This document shows, one piece after another, positions 27,109 to 34,244 of a stretch of DNA of 64,000 nt. Location of the stretch: assembly GCF_000716605.1 (NCBI RefSeq), contig NZ_JNXE01000001.1, positions 372,001-436,000 of the forward strand, written 5' to 3'. Numbering within the stretch: the first letter of the stretch is position 1; each line of letters opens with the position of its first letter. Made by a program: the position numbers and the translations under genes. The notes beneath the pieces were generated by a model, which was given only the letters and a program-made list of their open reading frames with translations, was not told the DNA's origin and did no database searches. The DNA is from Streptomyces sp. NRRL F-525 (GTDB taxonomy: Bacteria; Actinomycetota; Actinomycetes; Streptomycetales; Streptomycetaceae).

Positions 27109-27144
27109 GCAACAGGCCGCTGCACAGGTTGCGCTTGCCGCAAC
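27109..27144. promoter_or_regulatory. LysR-type operator between the ilvY-like and ilvC genes
   Basis: GTTGCGCTTGCCGCAAC at 27128-27144 is a perfect 6-5-6 inverted repeat and contains a T-N11-A LysR box. A further GCAAC at 27109-27113 pairs with the same GTTGC, so there are three half sites, as expected for tandem IlvY operators that overlap the promoter. Confidence 0.6.
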
Positions 27145-27170
27145 GCTCGCCGGGAGCCTACAACTCCACC

Positions 27171-28640
27171 ATGACCTCGACCACGTACACCTCCGCCGTC
27201 TTCCCTCTCGAAACGATGGACGTGCCCGGCGGCACGGAGACCATCCTGCGCGGTGGCCGGCACCTCTTCCCGCTGCTCCCGCAGGCCTTCGCCGGCGTCC
27301 GCCGCATCGGCGTCATCGGCTGGGGGCCGCAAGGTCGGGCCCAGGCGCGCAACCTGCGCGACTCCCTCGCCGGTACGGACATCCGGGTGAGCGTCGGCCT
27401 GCGCCCCGGTTCGGCGTCGGCGGCGGATGCCCGCGCGCACGGCTTCACCGAGGCGGACGGCTCGCTCGGCGACTGGCTCGCCGTCGCCGCCGACAGCGAC
27501 CTGGTGATCCTGCTCATCGCCGACGCGGCCCTCGCCGCCCACCACGAGGAGATCTTCGCGGTCCTCAAGCCCGGGGCCACCATCGGCCTCTCGCACGGCT
27601 TCCTGCTCGGTCATCTCCGGGCCACCGGTGGGGAGTTCCCGCCCGGGCACGGAGTCATCGCCGTCTGTCCGAAGGGCATGGGCGACTCCGTGCGCCGGCT
27701 CTACGAACAGGGCGCCGAGATCAACGGCGCCGGAATCAACAGCAGTTACGCCGTCCACGCCGACCCCGACGGCAGGGCCGGCGACCGCGCGCTCGGCTGG
27801 TCGGTCGCGCTCGGGTCGCCGTACACCTTCCGTACCACCCTGGAGAGCGAGTACCGCTCCGACATCGTCGGCGAACGCGCCATCCTCCTCGGCGCCGTCC
27901 ACGGCATCGTCGAGAGCCTCTTCACGCGCTACCGCCTGACCGGCGATGACCCGGTGACCGCGTACGAGCGCTCCTGCGAGAACGTCACAGGACCCATCGC
28001 CCGCACCATCTCCCAGGCCGGACTCCGCGCCGTCCGCGAGGAGTTGGACCCGGCAGGGCGCGAGGTCTTCGACCGCGCGTACTCGGCGACCTACGGCCCC
28101 GCCCGCGAGATCGTCGCCGAGATCTACGACGAGGTCGCCGACGGCACCGAGCTGCGCAGCGTCGTCCTCGCCGAACGGCGGCTCGGGGCACGGGAGATGA
28201 GCGGTATTGGTGGATCGCCGATGTGGGCGGCCGGGGCGCAGGTGCGGGCGTGCCGGGCCGAACGGGCCCTGCCCGTCGAGGCGTTCACCGCCGGGGTGTT
28301 CGTGGCGACGATGACCGCCCAGGTCGACGAGTTCGCCGAGCGCGGCCACCCCTGGTCGGAGATCGTCAACGAGTCCGTCATCGAGGCGGTCGACTCCCTG
28401 CTGCCCTACATGCACGCCCGCGATGTGGCCTACATGGTCGACAACTGCTCCCGTACGGCCCGCCTGGGCGCCCGGCGTTGGGGCCCGCGCTTCCAGGCGG
28501 CCTACGAGCAGATCGCCTACCCGGCGGCCGAACTCCCGGCGGACGGTGCCCTGTTGGCGGCCTTCGACACCCACCCCATGCACGAGGCGCTGGCCGCGGC
28601 GGCGAAACTGCGGCCCTCCGTGGACATCTCGGTGGCCTAG
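27171..28640 (+). CDS. ilvC: Long-form (class II) ketol-acid reductoisomerase, plant-like
   Basis: 489 residues, far longer than the roughly 330-residue class I enzyme usual in actinomycetes. The NADPH-binding segment IGVIGWGPQGRAQARNLRDSLAGTDIRVSVGLRPGS, then DLVILLIADAA, GLSHGFLLGHL, VAVCPKGMGDSVRRLYEQG and INGAGINSSYAVH strongly resemble the chloroplast enzyme. The duplicated all-helical KARI domain follows (SDIVGERAILLGAVHGIVESLF, AEIYDEVADGTELRSVV, FAERGHPWSEIVNESVIEAVDSLLPYM) with the acidic magnesium ligands. It converts acetolactate to dihydroxy-isovalerate in valine and isoleucine synthesis. ATG 27171 is the likely start. No other BCAA gene is nearby. Confidence 0.88.
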   Translation: MTSTTYTSAVFPLETMDVPGGTETILRGGRHLFPLLPQAFAGVRRIGVIGWGPQGRAQARNLRDSLAGTDIRVSVGLRPGSASAADARAHGFTEADGSLGDWLAVAADSDLVILLIADAALAAHHEEIFAVLKPGATIGLSHGFLLGHLRATGGEFPPGHGVIAVCPKGMGDSVRRLYEQGAEINGAGINSSYAVHADPDGRAGDRALGWSVALGSPYTFRTTLESEYRSDIVGERAILLGAVHGIVESLFTRYRLTGDDPVTAYERSCENVTGPIARTISQAGLRAVREELDPAGREVFDRAYSATYGPAREIVAEIYDEVADGTELRSVVLAERRLGAREMSGIGGSPMWAAGAQVRACRAERALPVEAFTAGVFVATMTAQVDEFAERGHPWSEIVNESVIEAVDSLLPYMHARDVAYMVDNCSRTARLGARRWGPRFQAAYEQIAYPAAELPADGALLAAFDTHPMHEALAAAAKLRPSVDISVA

Positions 28641-28644
28641 TGCC

Positions 28645-29373
28645 TCAGTGTGGGGCCCCGAACGGCAGGGCGTCCTGGTAGGCGTTCACCGGCTTGGCGA
28701 CCTTCTCGACGGTGACGCCGTCGAGCGCGGCCACGGCGGAACTCGTCCCCAGGGTTCCGCTCGCGTGCCAGGTCCCGGTGATCGTCACCCAGGTGTTGGC
28801 GGACAGGGCCGGGATGCCGTAGACCCGCACCTTGATGGACTGGGCGTCGGCCGCGCAGCACGAGATCATGATGCGGGTCAGGTCCCAGTAGGCGGACCCC
28901 TTGTCGGGCGTGACGAAGCCGGTCATCTGGACGGTGCGGCCCTTGATGGCCCGCTTGCGGTCCTGCTGCACGCGGGTCGTGAAGTCGGTGAGGGTGATCG
29001 GCAGCGGTGAGGTCGCGGGCAGCGGATCGAAGGCGTCCTGCACGGGGACGGCCTTGGGGGCGGCGCGGGAGGCGGTGTAGGCGCCGAGGGCGGGCGGGGC
29101 GTAGAAGAGGAGGCTGAGCGCGGGGAGGAAGAGCAGCCAGGCGACTCGGGGGACCTTGGAATGGTTGTGGCCCGCGTGGTCGTCGCCTTCGTCCGGTCTC
29201 CGCCGTGACCACGCCTCCGCGATGCCGAGCAGGATCAGCAGGAACCCGGACACGACGAGCAGCGGGCGCATGCTCGGCTTGACGTAGCGCAGGCACAGGT
29301 CGGTGAAGAGCGAGGCGTGCAGCAGGCCCAGGCCGCTGAGGACGAGCAGGGTCACCTGGAGGGGGCGTCTCAC
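28645..29373 (-). CDS. TIGR03943 family permease partner, copy B
   Basis: 242 residues and colinear with copy A at 13256-13993. It shares two N-terminal helices, a shorter His/Asp loop (DEGDDHAGHNH), the string RVAWLLFLPALSLLFYAPPALGAYTASRA, and the CCAADAQ segment with paired cysteines. GTG 29373 overlaps the permease stop by GTGA, exactly as in copy A. It ends four bases after the ilvC stop, tail to tail. Substitutions are concentrated in the His loop and the C-terminal tail, so the metal-facing parts are diverging faster than the membrane core. Confidence 0.85.
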   Translation of the reverse strand: MRRPLQVTLLVLSGLGLLHASLFTDLCLRYVKPSMRPLLVVSGFLLILLGIAEAWSRRRPDEGDDHAGHNHSKVPRVAWLLFLPALSLLFYAPPALGAYTASRAAPKAVPVQDAFDPLPATSPLPITLTDFTTRVQQDRKRAIKGRTVQMTGFVTPDKGSAYWDLTRIMISCCAADAQSIKVRVYGIPALSANTWVTITGTWHASGTLGTSSAVAALDGVTVEKVAKPVNAYQDALPFGAPH

Positions 29374-30383
29374 AGCAGTACGGCTCCGATCAGCGCGCTG
29401 GACAGCACCGCGACGACCGTCGTGGCGGCGGAGAAGCGAGCCGCGAAGGCCCGGCCGAACGTGCCCGCCTGGAGGGCGATCAGTTTGAGGTCGACCATGG
29501 GGCCTACGACCATGAAAGCGAGCCGGGCTGTGGGGGAGAAGCCCGTGAGGGAGGACGCCACGAACGCGTCGGCCTCGGAGCAGACCGCGAGGATGATCGC
29601 GAGCGCGGCGAGGAAGAGCACCGAGAGCCAGGGCGAGCCGGCGAAGGTGTCCAGTACGGAGCGCGGGACCGCGACGTTGAAGGTCGCCGCCGCCATCGCG
29701 CCGACGACCAGGAAGCCGCCCGCGTGCAGGAAGTCGTGCTGGAAGCCGGTGCGGAACTCGGTGAAACGGCTGTGCCCCGGCCGGTGTCCGGTGTGCCGCG
29801 CGACCGGCCGCAGCCACTCCTCGCGCCCCAGCCAGAGCCACAGCCAGCCCATCACCACGGCGGTCGCGAGCGAGGCGAGCAGCCGGGCCAGCACCATGAC
29901 CGGGCTGGCGGGGAACGCGATCGCGGTGGCCGTGAGAACGACCGGGTTGATCGCGGGCGCGGAGAGCAGGAACGCGAACGCGGCGGCCGGGGTGACCCCG
30001 CGTCCGATCAGACTGTTCGCGACCGGCACCGACGCGCACTCACACCCCGGCAGCACGACCCCGGCCATCCCGGCGACCGGCACGGCGAACGCGGCCCGCT
30101 TGGGCAGTACCTTCGTGAACACCCGCGCCGGCACGAACGCGTTGATCGCTCCCGACAGAGCCGTGCCGAGCAGCAGGAAGGGCAGCGCCTGTGTGGTGAT
30201 GGCGAGACACACGGTCCGCCAGGCCTGCACGGCCGGCGCGTCCAGCCACCGTCCGACGACGAACAGCAGCAGCCCCGGAACGACAGCCGCCCCGAGCAGC
30301 ATGAGCGGCCAGGACCGGGGCCACCCGGACGCCGCGACATCCGTTTCCGCCGCTCTCGGCGGCTCCACCGTCGTCGTCTGCAC
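29370..30383 (-). CDS. COG0701/DUF318-type permease, copy B
   Basis: 337 residues. From the first conserved helix (WRTVCLAITTQALPFLLLGTALSGAINAFVPA) to the end it is by eye about nine residues in ten identical to copy A, including PGCECASVPVANS, CSEADAFVASSL and GPMVDLKLIALQAG. Only the first 60 residues differ strongly. GTG 30383 is preceded by GGAG. A compact inverted repeat lies just upstream, which copy A lacks in this form, so the two copies are probably controlled differently. Confidence 0.88.
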   Translation of the reverse strand: MQTTTVEPPRAAETDVAASGWPRSWPLMLLGAAVVPGLLLFVVGRWLDAPAVQAWRTVCLAITTQALPFLLLGTALSGAINAFVPARVFTKVLPKRAAFAVPVAGMAGVVLPGCECASVPVANSLIGRGVTPAAAFAFLLSAPAINPVVLTATAIAFPASPVMVLARLLASLATAVVMGWLWLWLGREEWLRPVARHTGHRPGHSRFTEFRTGFQHDFLHAGGFLVVGAMAAATFNVAVPRSVLDTFAGSPWLSVLFLAALAIILAVCSEADAFVASSLTGFSPTARLAFMVVGPMVDLKLIALQAGTFGRAFAARFSAATTVVAVLSSALIGAVLL

Positions 30384-30394
30384 ACGAGCTCCAC

Positions 30395-30418
30395 ATGTTC
30401 GATGTTCGCGTCGAACAT
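30395..30418 (-). promoter_or_regulatory. Candidate repressor operator upstream of permease copy B
   Basis: ATGTTCGCGTCGAACAT (30402-30418) is a perfect 7-3-7 inverted repeat, and a second ATGTTCG directly precedes it (30395-30401). The site lies 12-35 bases before the GTG, where a repressor would block transcription. ArsR- or other metal-sensor proteins use such short AT-containing repeats, but no regulator gene is adjacent. Confidence 0.55.
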
Positions 30419-30485
30419 AGCGGGCCCGCCTCAGCCCTCGGCGACCGCCTCCAGGGAGAGCGAGTCCGGCCTCACGGGATTTCCG

Positions 30486-31400
30486 TCAACGCCACTCGAC
30501 GGAGAACGCCCTGGCGGGGTTCTCCCTGAACACGCGCTCCACCAACTCCTCACCCAGCTCCACCGCGAGCCGCGGCCCCACCCGGCGCAGCAGATACGGC
30601 ATCCCCGGACCGCCGTCCGCCGAACGCGCCCCGGCGACCACCGTGTCCCCGCCGAGCAGCAGCCGGTCTCCGAACCCGGCCTCGGCCAGCGCCCGGACCG
30701 CGTCCGGCATCCGCCAGTCCGTGGCGTGGTGGGCGCGGGACGGGCCGTCGAACGCCAGATAGGCGCCCGCGTCGGCGGCCTGGCGCTGGACCACGAGGTC
30801 GGGGGAGCGGTTGAGATGGCCGAGGATCACCCGGTGCGGTTCGACCCCCAACGCGCCGCAGAGCAGGTCGAGTACGTCCAGTGCGCCCGTGCCCAGCTCC
30901 AGGTGCACGGCGATCGGCGCGCCCGTCGCCCGGTGGGCCTCGGCCGCGGCGGTCATCGTCCAGCGGGCGTGCGCGTCGAGGCCGTGGAAGCCGCCCGCGA
31001 CCTTGATGAGCCCGGCGCGGATCCCGGACGGACCGACGCCCTCCGTCAGCTCGGAGACGAAGACCTCGGCCAGCCCGCCGCGCAGACTCTCCAGCAACTC
31101 CGGGCTGTAGTGCGCCGCTTGGTGCAACCCGGTCGCGCAGACCACGTGCACCCCCGACGCCCGGGACAGCAGCGGCAGATCGGCGACCCGCCGCCCCAGC
31201 CCGTACGGCGTCCACTGCACGACACCGCCCCCGCCGACGGAACGGAACGCGTTCAGCTCGGCCCGCGCGGCCGAGGCGTCGCCCAGTTCCTGGCCGGGGA
31301 GCTGCGGGCTGCGGATGAAGAGATGGTCGTGCGCGTCGCACAGGCCCAACAGCCGCGGCTCCACATCCCCAAGTACCGTACGGATGAGGGCATTTACCAC
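30486..31400 (-). CDS. Phosphotriesterase-family amidohydrolase (lactonase-like)
   Basis: 304 residues with the TIM-barrel metal site of the phosphotriesterase family: LCDAHDHLF (His-x-His), GLIKVAGGF with the lysine bridging the two metals, IAVHLELG and VILGHLNRSPDLV for the later His ligands, and LLGGDTV for the Asp. These enzymes hydrolyse lactones or phosphotriesters. The GTG at 31400 overlaps the stop of the DUF4865 gene by seven bases (GTGGTAA), so it is the last gene of the TetR-led operon. The family also includes resiniferatoxin-binding-like proteins of unknown reaction, so the substrate is open. Confidence 0.85.
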   Translation of the reverse strand: MVNALIRTVLGDVEPRLLGLCDAHDHLFIRSPQLPGQELGDASAARAELNAFRSVGGGGVVQWTPYGLGRRVADLPLLSRASGVHVVCATGLHQAAHYSPELLESLRGGLAEVFVSELTEGVGPSGIRAGLIKVAGGFHGLDAHARWTMTAAAEAHRATGAPIAVHLELGTGALDVLDLLCGALGVEPHRVILGHLNRSPDLVVQRQAADAGAYLAFDGPSRAHHATDWRMPDAVRALAEAGFGDRLLLGGDTVVAGARSADGGPGMPYLLRRVGPRLAVELGEELVERVFRENPARAFSVEWR

Positions 31401-31978
31401 TGCCGACCTCGCGGTAGCTCGCCGCGCCCCGGCGCCGAGAGATGCAGCACCTGGAACACGTCCCCCTCCGCCTTCGGCGTCTCGTCCTCCCAGAGCGAGA
31501 AGTGGACGATCTCCCAGCGGTGCGGGTCGACGGCCGCCGCCGCGAGCACCGCGCCCTCCTCCCCGGCCAGCCGCCGGGTCTCACCCACCGCGTCCTCCAT
31601 GAACGCGGCCAACTCCACACCCTCCGCCAGCCGTTGGCGCCTCCGCACTGCGACGGCCGCCGGTGAGCCCGCGGCGCCGCCCTCCTCGTAGGCGAGACCC
31701 GTCCACTGCGCGACCTCCGGCCGCCCGAAGTCGTTGACGAGTCCCTGGAAGGCGCCGCCCCAGAGGAAGCGGTTCATGCCCTCGACCGTGTTCCACAGAT
31801 AGAAGGGCGCGTACTGGTTGACCGGCGATCCGTGCACCCCGCGCTCACGCAGCAGGAACGTCTTGAGGCCGAGCCCGCCCCAGTCGTCGAGCAGCTGGCC
31901 GACCCGGGCGACCCGGCTTCGGATGATGCCCGTGTCGTAGTCCGCGGGCAGGGTGAGTTCGTACTGCATCGCGTGCAT
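31394..31978 (-). CDS. DUF4865 family protein
   Basis: 194 residues. The beginning MQYELTLPADYDTGIIRSRVARVGQLLDDWGGLGLKTFLLRERGV and the centre NQYAPFYLWNTVEGMNRFLWGGAFQGLVNDFGRPEVAQWTGLA fit DUF4865, a dimeric alpha-beta barrel-like family often found with TetR or LysR regulators. No catalytic residues are known. ATG 31978 has GGGGG about seven bases upstream. It lies 11 bases after the cupin gene and overlaps the next gene, so the three are co-translated. Confidence 0.8.
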   Translation of the reverse strand: MHAMQYELTLPADYDTGIIRSRVARVGQLLDDWGGLGLKTFLLRERGVHGSPVNQYAPFYLWNTVEGMNRFLWGGAFQGLVNDFGRPEVAQWTGLAYEEGGAAGSPAAVAVRRRQRLAEGVELAAFMEDAVGETRRLAGEEGAVLAAAAVDPHRWEIVHFSLWEDETPKAEGDVFQVLHLSAPGRGELPRGRQW

Positions 31979-31989
31979 CAAGTGCCCCC

Positions 31990-32385
31990 TCAGGCAGGGT
32001 AGTCGGCGGCGTCGACATGCTCGTACCAGCAGGCGGTCGTACCGTCCTCCGCGGCCTCGACGACCGCGAGATGCGTCATGAACGTGCGTGGCGCCGCGCC
32101 GTGCCAGTGCCACTCGTCCGGTTCGATCCAGACGGTGTCGCCCGCGCGGATCGGCTCGACGGCACCGCCCTTGCGCTGCACCAGACCCTCGCCCTCCGTC
32201 ACGTGCAGCACCTGGCCGTGCGGGTGGGTGTGCCATGCCGTGTGCGCGCCCGGCGTGAAGTGCACGCTGAACATCCTTATGCGGGACGGCGGTTCGGGCG
32301 CGGCGAGTTCGTCGAGCCACACCGTGCCGGTGAAGTTCTCCGCCGGGCCCTGCCGGGTGTCGGGGCGCTTCCTGTTGATCCGCAC
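31990..32385 (-). CDS. Single-domain cupin protein
   Basis: 131 residues. Cupin motif 1 is TAWHTHPHGQVLHVTEGEGLVQRKGG (HxH, then Glu-equivalent spacing and Gly), and motif 2 is PDEWHWHGAAP with the last His ligand. It is a small metal-binding barrel of the quercetinase/carboxymuconolactone-associated type, found in many detoxification operons. GTG start. It sits 12 bases after the tetR stop and 11 before the DUF4865 gene. Confidence 0.85.
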   Translation of the reverse strand: MRINRKRPDTRQGPAENFTGTVWLDELAAPEPPSRIRMFSVHFTPGAHTAWHTHPHGQVLHVTEGEGLVQRKGGAVEPIRAGDTVWIEPDEWHWHGAAPRTFMTHLAVVEAAEDGTTACWYEHVDAADYPA

Positions 32386-32397
32386 GTACCTGGACTC

Positions 32398-32964
32398 CTA
32401 TCGGGAGGACATGGGCGAGAGAAGGGAGAGCAGGCCCCGGACACCGGCGTCGAAGGCGGCCGGAGACCCGGACGCGCGGGCGAGCACGTAACCGCCCTGC
32501 ACGGTCGCGAGGATGGTGGCGGCGATCTCCTCGCCGTCCAGCTCCGGCCCGAACTGCCCCTGTTCCTTGCCCTCTTCGACGATCCCGGCGAGCCGCTCAC
32601 GGATCGCGTCGAGCGTCGCGTCGACCGGCTCGCGCAGCTCGGCGCTGGCGATCACGTCCGGATCCATCGTCAGCCGCCCGACCGGACACCCGCGCAGCAC
32701 ATCCCGCTCGCGCCGCAGATACGCCTCGATCCGTTCGTACGGTGTGCCGGGCCCGTCGAGTACTCCCTCGGCGGTAGCCAGCAACTCCTCGGAGGTCCGC
32801 CGGATCGCGGCCAGCGCCAGCTCGGGTTTGCCCTTGAAGTGGTGGTACATGCTGCCCTGCCCGGCGCCCGCGCGTTCCAGGATCGCCTTGGGGCTGGTGC
32901 CGACGTAGCCGCGCTCCCACAACAGCTCACGGGTGGACTCGATCAGTCGATCCGAGGTGCTCAT
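32398..32964 (-). CDS. TetR family transcriptional repressor
   Basis: 188 residues. The HTH region is DRLIESTRELLWERGYVGTSPKAILERAGAGQGSMYHHFKGKPELALAAI, the standard TetR_N signature. The C-terminal domain (LRGCPVGRLTMDPDVIASAELREPVDATLDAIRERLAGIVEEGKEQGQF) has the GCPxG cysteine-containing segment typical of the YxaF/LmrA-like branch. ATG 32964. A palindrome eight bases upstream is probably its own operator. It leads the cupin, DUF4865 and phosphotriesterase-like genes on one transcript. Confidence 0.92.
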   Translation of the reverse strand: MSTSDRLIESTRELLWERGYVGTSPKAILERAGAGQGSMYHHFKGKPELALAAIRRTSEELLATAEGVLDGPGTPYERIEAYLRRERDVLRGCPVGRLTMDPDVIASAELREPVDATLDAIRERLAGIVEEGKEQGQFGPELDGEEIAATILATVQGGYVLARASGSPAAFDAGVRGLLSLLSPMSSR

Positions 32965-32971
32965 GGTAGGA

Positions 32972-32993
32972 CTGTACATACTAGTAGGTACAG
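32972..32993 (-). promoter_or_regulatory. TetR-type palindromic operator
   Basis: Arms CTGTAC (32972-32977) and GTACAG (32988-32993) flank the palindromic core TACTAGTA (32979-32986), so 20 of the 22 bases are symmetric. It ends eight bases before the tetR start, the position for autorepression. Confidence 0.75.
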
Positions 32994-33186
32994 AAGTCGA
33001 GGGGTTATCGACGGACGGCCGGAGCAGCCGGAACGACCCCGCGTACTCCCCGGGAGGTACGCACACTGCCGCTGGCCGTACGACGACCCGGACCCCTCCC
33101 GCGAGCCAGTCTCGATACATCACCGGACGTCACCGGATCACAGGAAGCCCCCTCCGGGGCTCCGGACCTCTTGGAGATGAATCGAC

Positions 33187-33495
33187 ATGCAGACTCTGGC
33201 GAACTGGCACGGCGGCGGCCCCGGCCCGTGGATCCTGTTCCTCCCGCTGATCTGGGCGGCCATGGTGGTCGGCGTGGTGACCGTCCTGCGCCGCACCGTC
33301 TGGCGCGGCCGGGGGATCGGGCGCGGCGGACCGTGGCGCGCGATGGCCGACACCCGCCCCACCGGCGACTCCCCGCTCGCCGTCCTTGGCCGCCGTTTCG
33401 CCTCCGGCGAGATCGACGAGGACGAGTACTGGCGCCGCCTGTCCGTCCTGGACGAGCAGTTCGGCCGCACCGCCGGCAAGGGCGGCCCGGCATGA
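33187..33495 (+). CDS. Small membrane protein with C-terminal SHOCT domain
   Basis: 102 residues. One hydrophobic helix at about 14-35 (WILFLPLIWAAMVVGVVTVL) precedes a basic linker. The SHOCT motif at 63-92 (PLAVLGRRFASGEIDEDEYWRRLSVLDEQF) is a short oligomerisation domain found on many bacterial membrane proteins. Its stop overlaps the start of the ATPase gene (ATGA), so it belongs to the ABC unit. A regulatory or assembly role is plausible but unproven. Confidence 0.82.
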   Translation: MQTLANWHGGGPGPWILFLPLIWAAMVVGVVTVLRRTVWRGRGIGRGGPWRAMADTRPTGDSPLAVLGRRFASGEIDEDEYWRRLSVLDEQFGRTAGKGGPA

Positions 33496-34244
33496 CCACC
33501 GCGACCACCACCCGCACGGCCGCGCGGGTCGTCAACGCCGTCAAGGTCTACGGCGTCGGCGACACCGCCGTACGCGCCCTGGACGGGGTGAGCGTCGACT
33601 TCCCGGCCGGCCGCTTCACCGCGATCATGGGCCCCTCGGGCTCCGGCAAGTCCACCCTGATGCACTGCGCGGCAGGTCTCGACACGCTCACCTCCGGCTC
33701 GGCCTACATCGGCGACACGGAACTGGGCTCCCTCGACGACCGACGCCTGACCCTCCTGCGCCGCGACCGCGTCGGCTTCGTCTTCCAGGCGTTCAACCTG
33801 GTGCCGACGCTGACCGTCGCGGAGAACATCACCCTGCCCCTGGCCCTCGCCGGAACAAGCGGCGACCAGGACTGGATCGACGCACTCGTCGACGTCGTAG
33901 GCCTGGGCGACCGCCTCCACCACCGCCCCTCCGAACTCTCGGGCGGCCAACAGCAACGCGTCGCCGTGGCAAGGGCGTTCGCGGGCCGCCCCGAGGTCGT
34001 CTTCGCCGACGAGCCGACCGGCAACCTCGACTCCCGCTCCGGCGGCGAGGTCCTCGGCCTGCTCCGCCGAGCCGTACAACAGACCGACCGCACGGTCGTG
34101 ATGGTCACCCACGACCCGGTAGCGGCCGCCCACGCCGACGAGGTCGTCTTCCTCGCGGACGGACACCTCGTCGACCGCATGCGGGCCCCCACGGCCGACA
34201 AGGTCCTGGACCGCCTGAAGGCATTCGAGGAGGTGAGGTCGTGA
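33492..34244 (+). CDS. MacB/LolD-type ABC transporter ATP-binding protein
   Basis: 250 residues. Walker A is GPSGSGKST, followed by the Q-loop FVFQAFNLVPTLTVAENI (the LolD/MacB form), the signature LSGGQQQRVAVARA, Walker B VVFADEPTGNLDS and the H-loop VMVTHD. This subfamily couples to FtsX-like permeases and drives mechanical export or membrane remodelling rather than classic uptake. It overlaps both neighbours by four bases (ATGA, GTGA). Confidence 0.93.
   Translation: MTTATTTRTAARVVNAVKVYGVGDTAVRALDGVSVDFPAGRFTAIMGPSGSGKSTLMHCAAGLDTLTSGSAYIGDTELGSLDDRRLTLLRRDRVGFVFQAFNLVPTLTVAENITLPLALAGTSGDQDWIDALVDVVGLGDRLHHRPSELSGGQQQRVAVARAFAGRPEVVFADEPTGNLDSRSGGEVLGLLRRAVQQTDRTVVMVTHDPVAAAHADEVVFLADGHLVDRMRAPTADKVLDRLKAFEEVRS

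Noticed and set aside
30395..30418. LexA (SOS) box
   Set aside because: The actinomycete SOS box is CGAAC-N4-GTTCG. The site here has the opposite order, GTTCG-N3-CGAAC, so it is not an SOS box.
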